Notes under the pieces: generated by a model
What the model was told of the DNA's origin: nothing
Databases searched by the model: none
Seen by the model: only the letters and a program-made list of their open reading frames with translations
Made by a program: the position numbers and the translations under genes
Assembly: GCF_005239225.2 (NCBI RefSeq)
Contig: NC_133289.1
Span: forward strand, 13,190,889-13,254,888
Length of the DNA: 64,000 nt
From: Populus alba
Taxonomy: Eukaryota > Streptophyta > Magnoliopsida > Malpighiales > Salicaceae
Reading direction: 5' to 3'
In this document: piece by piece, positions 54,220 through 64,000 of the stretch
How positions within the stretch are numbered: position 1 is the stretch's first letter
Layout: each line of letters opens with the position of its first letter

Positions 54220-55675
54220 TACTTAAAGGCTTTGTGAGAATATTTGTTAGTTGGTAAGCTGTGCCCACAAACTCAAGTACAATATCTCTTTTTACAATGT
54301 GATCTTTTAGGAAATGATGTCTCACTTCTACGTGCTTTGTATACGAGTGTTGGATAGGGTTCTTAGAAAGACTAATTGCACTGGTTCTATCACACTCAAT
54401 GGGTATACAATCAAATTTAAGTCCATAATGCTCTAAAGTTTATTTCATCCATAAAATCTAAGCACAACAACTATCCGCTACTATATATTCTGCTTTGATA
54501 ATTGATAAGGCTACAACGTTTTATTTCTTACTAGCCTAAGATACTAGTGAGGATTTTAGGAAATGACATGTTCTACTAGTATTTTTTCTATCAACTTTAC
54601 ATTTGGTAAAATTCATATCCAAATAACTTATCAAGCTCAACTCACTTTCTTTTGGATACCACAACCCTAAATCTATAGTACCATGTGAATAACAAAAAAA
54701 TGCATTTAATAGTACTAACATGCAATTCTTTAGGGCAAGTTTGAAAACATGCACATAGAAATATACAAAACATAATACTGGGTCTACTTGCAGTTAAGTA
54801 TAAGAGTGAACCAATCATTCCTTGATATTTGATGATATCATATTTTTATTGTTTTAATCCATATCAAGCTTTGTTGATGTTCCCATAGATGTGTTAGCTA
54901 CTTTGACATGTTCCATCCCAAATCTTTTTAGAAGATCTTTGATGTACTTGCTTTGGTTGATAAAGATGCTATACTTTATTTGTTTGATTTACAATCAAAA
55001 GAAGAAGTTCAACTCTCTCATCATGCTTTAGTCTTAGTCCCTTCAAAAAGATTACTGATAATTCATTCGAGACGGTGAGAGCTTACATATCTTAGCTCAT
55101 TTGGGAGTACAAATGAGTTACTTACCATCTCATATTGATTACTTGAGCTTGGTTGGTCCTTATCCATGCCTTCATTATTTGCCTCTATAGAAGTCTTATC
55201 ATTAAGACTTAAATGCTGAACTCTTTAGTATTGTGAATAAAACATTTTGAAAAAAAAAAACTTTGAAATAAGAGATGTTGGGTTTCCTTCTTCTCCAAAG
55301 CTTATAAGTAGTCTTTTAAACTATGGTTTCAAAGTAACACGGCTTAAAACATAGCAAAAAGTTTTTATGACTTCCATCCAAAAACATTTAAGTATGTCAA
55401 ATTCATTCAACATAGTTTTTGTCATTTCTTGAAGAGATCATTTTTTTTTTCTTTCTATAGCCTCATTTTATTAGAGAGTTCTAAGTGTTGAAAATTTATG
55501 GTGGTATCATTTTTCTTTATAAAATATTTCAAACAAAGCACTTATAAATTCACCACCATGATCGCTCTTTATTTTTAAAAACCCTTTTTATTTTTAACTT
55601 TCTTTGAAAACTTTATAAATTCATAAATTATTTAGATTTCAAAAACAAAACCCAAGTATATCTTGTAAAGTCATC

Positions 55676-55711
<36 letters not shown>

Positions 55712-56440
55712 TACTTATATTTCTAGTTCTAGTAGGTCTAAAAAGATCTATGTGTGATAATTCTAAAAGTCTTTTAGTTGAAATGTGATTTTTGCTCTTA
55801 AAGAAGTTTTCACTTGTTTATCCATTTGACAAACACCATGTAACATCTTCTTTCTAAATGCTATATATGACAGACCTATAACTATTTCATTTTTAACTAG
55901 CTTAGAAATGATGTCCATGCTAATGTGACCTAATCTTCTATGTTAAAGAAAAATATCATTAATACTAGCAACAAGACAACTTTTTATTCTCATGCATGCA
56001 TCAATTTAGTCTTGTAGACATTTCATTTTCTATTTCCTACATAGAATACTTTATCATTTTAAAAGAACTAAACACCATGCATGATAAAAAAAAACATTTT
56101 ATAACCTTTATCATATAATTGATTAATGCTAAGCAACTTATGTTTTAAGCTATTAACAAGAAAAACATTTTCAATGGAAGGAGAAGATATACGTCTATTA
56201 TTCCTACTCCAATTATTTTTCTTTTTGTGTTGTCTTCAAATGTGATATTTTTTCCATTGATTTTGGTAATGCTTGAGAATAATAAGTCATTTTAGATCAT
56301 ATGTCTTGAGTGCACTATCCAAAAATCATTTCCCATATTCCCTTGATTTCTACACACAAAATAAATCAAGATGAAGTTTTTTGTATCTATACCGTCTTGG
56401 GTCCTTTGTTATTAATTAGGGGTGATTTCTTTTGGAACCC
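54220..56440 (-). pseudogene. Copia pol remnant: protease, integrase, RT end, RNase H (element 2)
   Basis: In order on the minus strand: a protease trace (WIVHSRHM and KNITFED) near 56.2-56.35 kb, in which the DSG site is lost; the integrase entry (STKRLLELSHIDLFRPT) near 55.75 kb; IDDFTRYTWVLFLK near 55.65 kb; SDHGGEF near 55.55 kb; the RT C-terminal part (QSKYIKDLLKRFGMEHVKVA) near 54.9 kb; KYQGMIGSLLYLTASRPSIM near 54.8 kb; and RNase H ending SLSKNPIQHSYTKHVEVRHH near 54.3 kb. The central RT with its YVDD site is missing: only about 260 bases lie where some 700 are expected. Many stops and shifts. A Sirevirus-like family is suggested. Confidence 0.85.
55680..55711. repeat. (TA)n microsatellite within the integrase relic
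   Basis: It lies exactly between the remains of the HIDLF... and DDFTRYTWV motifs, so it replaced or expanded a short stretch of former coding sequence. Confidence 0.85.
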
Positions 56441-56639
56441 AAGTCAACATTGTATTTGTTAAAGTTCTATTTAAAATAGATTTGTCTCTTTTGGTTAAAT
56501 TAACTATAAAAATTATCTACAAAAGGAGACAATTTTGACAATGTTTTTAAGATTATGAAGACTATTTTCTTTCCAAAAAATCTTGTATTTCACTTTTCCT
56601 TCTATCAAAATTTGGTTCACTATTTGTCCTTGTTTTTTG

Positions 56640-57260
56640 TTTGTTCTCATTTATGCCACAAAGAATAAAAAGTTGAGTAAACCTATAAAATAATATTGCA
56701 ATCACAAATAAATAACAAATAATTTTTTTTTTAAGATAATAGGATTGATCATTGCCTCAATTTACATTTTCAAGTCTATATTCTGTCAGCAAATATTGTA
56801 AGTTGATTTTTTTTTATATATGTTGATTTATATGCCTTTTTTATATTTTGTAGAAACTAGATCATTAGAGTGGGAGGAATAATAATTTTAAAACAATTTA
56901 TTATTTATCTTTAGTGCTAGCAGTACTGCGATTATAATATTGATTTTAAGAATTACTTAATTTTTTTTTTGATAGAATAAACAAGAATAAATATGGAATC
57001 AAATTTTATATATTACTCTATTTAAGAAAGAGCATAATATAAAATTTTGACAGGAAAAAAAAAAAAAAGAAAAAGAAGAAAAGACATGAGCATTCTGAAA
57101 GGCAAGACTTGTTCCTGATTTGTAAAACGTTGCCAAAATTGTTTCTCTCTATAGACAATTGATTTTAACGTTATTTTTAAAACAAACAGATACAACTCTA
57201 ATTTAAAATAAAACAACTCTATTTTATAGCTAGTCACGACTTTTCCTTCCCCCACCAATT
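56640..57260 (-). mobile_element. Copia LTR-like block (partner of 50.6-51.5 kb)
   Basis: Aligns, with much divergence, to about 50570-51120: AATCAAATTTTATATATTACTCT against AATTAAATTTTGTATATTACTTT, then AGAGCATAA and a CTCTATAGACAATT-type block. It could be the upstream LTR of element 1 or an unrelated solo LTR of the same family. The borders are not resolved. Confidence 0.5.
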
Positions 57261-57459
57261 CAAACATGGCAAAGTTTGTGAGAATTCCCATGAAAGCCGT
57301 GTTTGTTGCTGAACATCAACATCAACATCAACTTTAAATTTTGTTTTTGAACAAAAAAAATATTTCATTATTTCCTCCTTGTTTGAAGCCATACAGCTGT
57401 CCCACCCTCCATAATATTGGAGGATTTTGGTAAGAGAAAAGCCATAGGTATGTAGGAGG

Positions 57460-57665
57460 GTATTTGAGAGTGTGGTAGTGGTTGCTTTTCAAATAGCTTT
57501 TCGTAACGAAAAGCATGCCAATAATATTTTTTATTTTTTAAAAATCATTTTTGATATCAGCACATCAAAACGATCCAGAAAGTACAAACCGTACTCAAGT
57601 TTAACCAAAAAAAAAATGAAAATTTGCAAAAAACAGGTTGGACCGCAGTGCCAAACGGTCTCATA
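57460..57665. repeat. MITE-like element, short form, inverse
   Basis: It starts GGTATTTGAGAGTGTGGTAG and contains GGTTGCTTTTCAAATAGCTTTTCG and TTTTTGATATCAGCACATC. It ends GACCGCAGTGCCAAACGGTCT. It is a close relative of 24184-24402 in the opposite orientation and lies about 530 bases before the MYB start codon. Confidence 0.8.
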
Positions 57666-57669
57666 TAAT

Positions 57670-58095
57670 ATCCATGGCAGTATTTATACAAGCAAGGTTC
57701 TGTTAATGTATTCACATTCTCCGGCCAGCATACCTTCATACGACAGACTGGTGGCATGCTGATGAACTAAAATTAATTAAATGGGCGACAGTGCATGATT
57801 AAATTATGATCAACCCTCTCGATGAAATTAATGAATATGATAAGTGGGATGCCCCTTTGACTGATTACAGAATATGATTAACTATTATAACTTGATATAA
57901 AATAATTTCTTATTACATTCTAATATTAATAAATAGGGATGCATGCATTTATTTTTGTTTAGAACACAAGTTGGAGAAAAATATCCAACAATAAACTATG
58001 TCCATCCAATCGTCTTCGCTTGGTGTGCATCCATTTTCGTAAACCCCACCTTACCTCATCATCATCAGATACACCACCAAGCTATTACTTATATT

Positions 58096-58137
<42 letters not shown>

Positions 58138-58198
58138 TTGTTATTCGTGGGTGTTGGGTGGTTGTTTGTCTAAGAAGTTGAGCTCTGTCTGGGTAAAA
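57670..58198 (+). promoter_or_regulatory. MYB upstream region with (CT)n leader tract
   Basis: Upstream DNA and probable 5' UTR of the MYB gene. A (CT)n run at 58099-58133 lies about 65 bases before the ATG. CT-rich leaders are common in plant genes; an effect on expression is possible but not shown. Confidence 0.5.
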
Positions 58199-59433
58199 AT
58201 GGGCAGGAAATGCTCTCATTGTTGGAAGATGGGCCATAATTCAAGGACCTGCACCACTCACAGAGCAGCTGTGGCTGGTGGTGTTAGGCTTTTCGGCGTG
58301 CAACTTGACATATCTTCGTCTTCTGCTGCTATGAAGAAGAGCTTCAGCGTGGACTGCTTACCCTCATCCTCGTCACCATCATCTTCCTTGTGTTCATCTA
58401 GAGTTTCCATTGATGACAACTCTGATAAAACATCCGTCGACTATTTGTCTGACGTGCTCCTAGGTCCTGTCCAAGCGAGGAAGAAGGGTGTGTTTTGGAT
58501 CCTTCTAATTTCCCCAGTTTCTATTTTTTTATTATTATTAATCATGAAGAGGACAATATTAGTTTTAATTGATTTCTTTATCAGTTCAGTAGGTAATTTA
58601 TATCGTGTCTGATAAATTAATTTCTTCTTGGTCACGAAGCTCTCTCTGTAATCTTGAATCTAATACGTGCAGTGTAGTAGATGACTTGAATTGAATATTC
58701 GTAACTTTTGGATGTTAGGAGTTCCATGGACAGAAGAGGAGCACAGAACATTTCTAATCGGACTTGAGAAGCTAGGAAAGGGAGATTGGAGAGGCATCTC
58801 CAGAAGCTTTGTTACTACAAGAACTCCAACTCAAGTTGCTAGCCATGCTCAAAAATACTTTCTTCGCCAGGCAATCCTCATCAACAAGAAGAAGCGACGT
58901 CCAAGTCTTTTCGACATGGTAAACATATATATATATATATATACTGCCTCAATTATGCAGTTGACAGGCGTTGTAATTTTCTCTTACTTCATCTCATACA
59001 CGTATAGGCTGGAAGCAGCAGCAGCAGCATAACTACTTCCGGTCATCAAGTTGATGGCTCCCGCAATGCCAAGCAAAGTGATCATCCTGTCCCAGCATAT
59101 TTCAAGACATCTGGCTCTCAATACGCAACCATGCACCATGACACCAGCACTCTGCCTCTGCTAGGCATTAGTAGTTCTGATCATGAACAAGGAGTCAAAT
59201 CAGATGTCCAAGAAACTAAATATTCTGACGAATTAGCTCCACACAACCATTCCCTGCCATTTTTGCTGCACAGAGTGAATGATCCCTTGCCAAAGCCTTC
59301 AAGTTCATCAAAAGAAATGCCTCCAAATGTAGCAGTACCTGATCTGGAGCTCAGTCTTGGTGCTTCAAAATCTTTGGAAAACAATAATCCATCCCCAAGT
59401 CTCCTTCTTATCAGACCTATTAGAGTCACCTAA
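58199..59433 (+). CDS. SHAQKYF-class MYB with zinc knuckle, 304 aa
   Basis: Three exons: 58199-58487, 58719-58918 and 59008-59433, GT-AG, giving 304 residues. The N terminus [18 protein letters not shown] is a zinc knuckle (C-x2-C-x4-H-x4-C, residues 5-18), followed by RLFGVQL as in the At5g61620 and MYBH/KUA1 group. One MYB repeat starts at about residue 98 ([15 protein letters not shown]) and carries SHAQKYF at 138-144. A basic KKKRR and SLFDM follow, where intron 2 falls. The C terminus holds an EAR-type LELSL at about 276-280. Such proteins are nuclear, bind TATCC/I-box-like sites and often repress genes in light, sugar or growth responses; the targets here are unknown. The ATG at 58199 is the first that keeps the knuckle. 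Confidence 0.95.
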
Positions 59434-60104
59434 ATCCCACTCAAGCAGAACCACAGAAGCAATATTAGTTTAGATATCACGCATCCAAGCAAGAGGGTTC
59501 TTCGTTATTGCTAGTGGTCAGCAACAATATGTGTTAATAGAGAAATTAATTCATCCCTAATTTCTCTTTTCACCTCTCAAAATTTAATTTCCTTGTTCAG
59601 ATTTGAATGAACAGATGTTCTAATGATATAGTAGCCCAACAATTATTTGTAGGTAAAGATTCAATTGTTAGAGGATGGCAATTTAATGGATTTGCACAAT
59701 TCTGCAGATAATTAACATTAGGCTTAAAAATGGGGAAAAAGGCAACATGGTAATTTCCCCTCGTAACAGGTAGTTAGAAAGGATGCAAAGCTTGTACATT
59801 CAGTCAGATATACATGTTGGATAATGTACAGTAAGTTTATTAAAGGTATAGAGCTTTCACTATTTTGATGAACATAACAGTATTGGAATCTTTCTCATCA
59901 CCACATACACGCAGCTAAGCAAAAATCATGACTTTTATGTTCTGATTAATTCATGTCTTTCCAGATGAATTTAATTTCTATAAAGTTTCTCCAAAAAAGG
60001 AAAGAAAAGGATGCATATTTCATACAAGACAATTCCTAGAAGTGGTGCCTGGCCATGCAATATATGCGAACTTAGAGTAATCTAGCAGACATTAAATTAA
60101 GTGA
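59434..60104 (+). other. MYB 3' UTR and intergenic DNA
   Basis: Probable 3' UTR running for a few hundred bases, then plain intergenic DNA. No other feature is seen. Confidence 0.5.
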
Positions 60105-60332
60105 GGAGCAACGTCATTCTTTTTTTTTTTAGATTAACGTGGGTGTCCGGGCCAGCTTGCGCGCACCTCGACTAATCCCACGGACCCTGAAGTTAACGAC
60201 CATGTAAGCCTCCAGTGGCCATCATATGAGCAACTTAGGGTTTGAACCTGAGACCACAGAGGGAGCAAACCTCTTGGTCCCAAGCTTTTACCACTGGACC
60301 ATCACCTATATAGTTGGAGCAACGTCATTCTT
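60105..60332. repeat. 17-bp target-site duplication of the SINE
   Basis: GGAGCAACGTCATTCTT occurs directly before and directly after the SINE without mismatch, the mark of L1-type target-primed insertion. No sign of later change, so the insertion is young. Confidence 0.92.
60120..60315 (-). mobile_element. tRNA-derived SINE with A tail
   Basis: Read on the minus strand it begins AGGTGATGGTCCAGTGG, with a pol III A box (TGGTCCAGTGG, 60291-60301), then a B box (AGGTTCAAACCC, 60238-60249), and ends in an A tract (T run 60120-60130 on the plus strand). Identical 17-bp sequences GGAGCAACGTCATTCTT flank it at 60105-60121 and 60316-60332. About 195 bp long. It looks like a Salicaceae SINE family, but the family name was not checked. 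Confidence 0.92.
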
Positions 60333-60829
60333 AAATTCACCAGTTATGATGAACTTTCTTCAAGTTGCAATGTTGAGCATTAAAATTTATAAACCAGTGA
60401 GGGCAGGCTCAGATGTCTGCGACAAAGACAAGAGAAGGAAAAGAAAATATGTGTATGCGATTAACCTTATCCTAGCTATTTGTTGTTGGAACTATTGCTA
60501 TATGATCTCAGTAATAGTAACCGGAGAATCTCAGCTAGCATGATGAAGATCTATCACTAATTTTCAAAACAAAATTTTTGTGAAGCCTAGTCGTTCTTGG
60601 GGAAAGGACCAGCTTTTATAGGCACCCAGACCCCTTTTTGGCCCCTAACAGGCTAAAGACATGTGCTTGAGCTTGAGTCTGATTTATTCGAAGGTCCTCA
60701 TGGGTTCCTCATGATTTTTTTTCTAAACCAATACATTTTGAATTCTACTATACTTATAACCCTAGGTGTATAAAACTATCTCAAAACTAACTTTTTTATT
60801 TTGTTAATGTTTGTGTAAGAAATATTTAT

Positions 60830-61140
60830 TTCTTATTAATGCATGGAAGGTTGTTAAAATCATGATTTGACTCATTAAATCCTACTTTCTTATTAATGCG
60901 TGCAAGATTGTTAAAATCGCAATTTGACTCATAAGATTGTTCGATTTTACTGGTCAATATATGTTTAACATGCAGAATCACCTTAAAAACTCGAAATAAT
61001 TTTATGAGTCAATATATGCTTAACATGTAAAATCCTCTTAATAACTCGAAAATTGATAAAATTAGGTTAAAATCGAGTGAAATTTGTAAAATCAGATGAT
61101 ATCATAAAAAATCATGATTTTGGTACCGATTTTACAATTT
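60830..61140. repeat. Repeat with inverted ends and a 57-bp tandem duplication
   Basis: TTCTTATTAATGC plus GTTGTTAAAATC and ATTTGACTCAT occurs at 60830 and again at 60887 (period 57). The right end, AAAAAATCATGATTTTGGTAC then GATTTTACAATTTCAACAA, is an inverted relative of the left GTTGTTAAAATCATGATTTGA. CATATGCTTAACATG-type words also recur. Probably a small non-autonomous element; the family is not known to me. Confidence 0.55.
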
Positions 61141-61249
61141 CAACAAAAACATGTACTACAGTGCAATGGTGCAATATATATTTCCTCCAGACTAATAGCG
61201 GCATGCCATTTGTCCACATTCCATAGTCCACATCACTCATCCATGTTTT

Positions 61250-61640
61250 ACCCTAAATTCCTAATCTTTGAAGATAAAATCATTGAGATCAATGGCTCCT
61301 TCTTCCTCTTCATCAATAGTAGCAGTGATCTCATTTTTTCCTCAGCATCAATAGTTTTCTCTTCAGATTTTAGAGTTCAATCTTCTGTCTTTAACTTTTC
61401 ATCATCAACTCTCTGCCTCTCTCTCTCTCTTTTTCCATCATCAATGGCATCCTCTTTAGTCTTTAGTCTTCACTCTTCATCAACAACTTCCTCTTCAATC
61501 TTCATCAACAACACTCTCTTTCTCTATTTTTCCATCATCAATGGCTGGTCGGCTTCCTCTTCCGTCTTCACCGTAAGCTGTTCTATTTATAATGTGATAT
61601 TCCCCAATCCCCTATATTTTCTTGGTCCTAATTGCCCATG
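61250..61640. other. Low-complexity TCATCAATGG-rich stretch
   Basis: Repeated words TTTTTCCATCATCAATGGC at about 61430 and 61525 (period about 96), with CTCT tracts. A serine/phenylalanine-rich ORF runs across it, but the composition explains it, and no family is recognised. It could be the leader of a transposable element. Confidence 0.4.
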
Positions 61641-61644
61641 ATTT

Positions 61645-62450
61645 TGAATAAAAATTATTCCTTTTATAATGTTTTGCTTGATAGAATGATTAGTATGATG
61701 ATTTTGAAGTGATTTGCTCTCGTTTTATGCTCTCTACCTCTCTCTTGATTGTTTTATTAATGGAAAATTCAGTAAAAGGAACATGTTCGATTGTTCATAA
61801 TATTTTGTTAATGGTAGAGATCGGAGAGAATAAAAAGAAATTGAGATATCAATTATTATTGAATCGGAGAAATAATTACTCCATTAATTCTCTTGATTAG
61901 CACTGATGAACTGTCATTTGAATCAGAGAAATAAGTTTTTGGTCTTTCCTTTTGAATTTTATCATTGCAGATTTTTAGAAAATAAACAGGTAAGTGTGGT
62001 TGTGTGGAATAAATATTTATCCATTTGACTGTTGGCCTAATGTTTCAAGTAGCTTTGTACAAGATATCATATAGAAGTACCAAAATGAAGAGAAACAAAA
62101 TGGTTATAGTTTAACTAGGTTTAATTAGATTCCTTTGCATATTATATTTTATTTCTATACGAGGCAATATAAGCTGAATTTGACAACAATTCATATGATG
62201 ATGTTTTGATCAATTACGCCTCCACTTTACACAAATAAAAAGATTTCATTGCAGACATGAGATAAAACAAACCATTAATTTATAGGATCAACTTGTAGAA
62301 AATTATGGTGTCTCTATTATGTTAGCTAGACATTTGAGCTTGCATATTTCTATCAAAGAGAAAAGATGAAGTTAGTTAAGAAAACATTGGTCGTGCTTTA
62401 TATTCTTATAACATGTGTCACACGTGTGCGGCGTTACAACGATCATCCAC
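61645..62450. other. AT-rich stretch, no feature recognised
   Basis: No gene or clear repeat. Confidence 0.4.
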
Positions 62451-62499
62451 CACTCAGGTGTGTTGTTTGTCTAGGCAAATATGGTAAGACAAGGAATTC

Positions 62500-64000
62500 T
62501 TGTCTTTGTCCATGGAAAAAGGGAATAAAAGTCATCACCTAGTATTCTGGTCACTAGGAACCCTAACTGGTTGCAATGATTGGATACGGAGACTGGTTGC
62601 GTAAAGGGAAGCTATTAGCATCCTAAATACGCCCTACATAAAGTACACTGCATTGTTTTAATATATGATAAAACCTAACGTTTTGTTGCGTTTTCTAGTC
62701 ATTGGTCGATTCTAAAGGTTCAAGAAAAAAACCCTTCGCAATAAGAAGGTTCTTTATCTTATAGGTAAAAGTCTAACCGTTCTAGTGTCCACAAAAAAAA
62801 AAACTGATATCCAGAATGCGCTTTACGTGTAAGGTCGTACCTCGGATACTAAAAGACACACAAAATAAAACTTTTTGTTGTTTTTGAAATTTTGGCCAAC
62901 GTTCTCATGACTTTAATAAACTGGTTATTAAAGCCAAAATGCATGCTAAAATATATATCTTTTTTGGTGTATGGAAAACACAATATGATTTTTTAGCTTT
63001 GAGATACTTGAATGTATGCACAAAAATATTTTTTTTTTTGTTGTTTTAATTTTTTTTTTGTATTTTTCAAAAGTTGACAAAAACTAGGTATTTTAATATC
63101 AGATTTATATTTTTATGACATAAAATATAGACTGATATTAAGCAAAAAAACATAGAGGAATAAATCAAAGGTTGGGAAATCACAAATATTGAAAAATATG
63201 TTTTGTTTAATTTTTTTTGAAATGGGCTGGGCCGACCCGGCCCAAATACGTGGGCTGGGCTCAGCAGAGCCCGTGTGAACAATGCTCTCCACTATTAACA
63301 TGCTACGTGAAAAGTGGAGGTGTGGCAGGAATGGTGACAGTTGCAAAGAAGACTGACTTGTAGTGGCATCGAGGCGGTCCTGCTGGCAGTGGTGGTTGCA
63401 ATAGCGCTGCTAATGGTGACTTGGGGCACGGTGGTGCACTGTTGGCTTCTTCTTCTTTGCTGTGCAGAGGTAAGAGCCTTTATTTTTTTTTTCTTCTTCT
63501 ACTTGACAAGCTGCTGTTGTTGGTGGCGATGGAGAGGAGGCGCAATGGTGGCACTACTAAGCTAAAGGTGTTCGTACTCCCCCTCTGCCTTCTCTTTCTT
63601 TTTTTTTCTCTGTTTTTTTTTTTTTTTCATTCTTCTTCTTCTCTTTTAGTTCTCCTCTTTTTCCTTTTTTCATCCTTTTTTTTTTAAGTTTATTTCAACT
63701 CTCCCTCCTTTTTATTTTTTTCTCCTTTTTTTTTTTCTTGCTCGTCTCCCTTGTATTTATAGGCGAAAAGTAGGGGAGAGAGAGGTCAGGGAAGCCATTG
63801 TGCTACTGCCCCTCCACTGCCCGAAGGACACATCTCCTCCCTTTTCTTCGACACATGGAAAGCTTTGGGCAAGTAAGGGTCCTTAGTTAGCGTCTTTTTG
63901 AGAGAAAAAATGGTGGAAAACAAGGGGAAGAAAAATCTTCTTCTTCCTCTGCTTCCCATGTCCAGGGGAAGAAGAAGACCCGTAGTGTTGTTCATAAAGG
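62500..64000 (-). mobile_element. Gypsy LTR and leader, minus strand, cut by the window edge
   Basis: On the minus strand a TATA box (TATAAATA, 63754-63761) is followed by an A/G-rich transcribed-looking stretch and the GGGCCGGGTCGGCCCAGCCC block near 63228-63246. Then comes a leader with TAGGATGCTAATAGCTTCCC and a TAGGTGATGACTTTTATTCC stretch. This parallels the block at 17.9-20.5 kb. The LTR start lies beyond position 64000. ORFs here are low-complexity shadows. Confidence 0.5.
63754..63761 (-). promoter_or_regulatory. TATA box of the right-edge gypsy LTR
   Basis: TATAAATA on the minus strand, within CGCCTATAAATACAAGG. Same layout as 19217-19224. Confidence 0.5.

Overview
The window is gene-sparse, AT-rich nuclear DNA from a woody eudicot. 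The protein flavour and several repeat families (a tRNA-derived SINE, hAT-like elements rich in GGGTTGACCCGGGT-type sequence, Tat/Ogre-like gypsy LTRs) are what I would expect of Salicaceae, most likely Populus. That assignment rests on remembered family resemblance and was not checked by any search. I found no tRNA, rRNA or CRISPR array.

Five intact protein-coding genes could be rebuilt exon by exon, with GT-AG introns and an open frame throughout. They are: (1) a three-zinc-finger RanBP2-type protein (minus, 4322-5180); (2) an EFFECTOR OF TRANSCRIPTION protein with a GIY-YIG-like domain and five ET repeats (minus, 12908-15438); (3) a receptor-like cytoplasmic kinase with an N-terminal USP-like domain (plus, 37463-42083); (4) LPXA, a mitochondrial UDP-GlcNAc acyltransferase (plus, 43859-48361); and (5) a SHAQKYF-class MYB with a zinc knuckle and an EAR motif (plus, 58199-59433). 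Genes 3 and 4 are tandem neighbours on the same strand, about 1.8 kb apart. Nothing suggests that the five work in one pathway.

The rest is mostly transposon debris. From left to right: a dispersed repeat (two copies, about 10.8 kb apart); an array of roughly 145-180 bp units (9.1-9.8 kb); hAT-like elements at 16.4, 23.0 and 33.1 kb; a Tat/Ogre-type gypsy relic with a DUF7745-like pseudo-ORF (17.9-22.1 kb); many MITE-like copies; a decayed Mutator-like transposase followed on the same strand by a decayed plant-mobile-domain (MAIN-like) gene (27.7-31.2 kb); a large inverted composite repeat (34.0-36.1 kb); two Ty1/copia relics, apparently nested, one with an env-like region after RNase H (50.6-57.2 kb); a SINE with a perfect 17-bp target-site duplication (60.1 kb); and a minus-strand gypsy LTR that runs off the right edge.

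No wholly new system is claimed. The points most worth a second look are the in-frame 282-bp duplication inside the ET gene, the MULE plus MAIN-like pairing, the dated SINE insertion, the hAT-like family with 8-bp duplications and one cargo-bearing member, and the nested copia structure.
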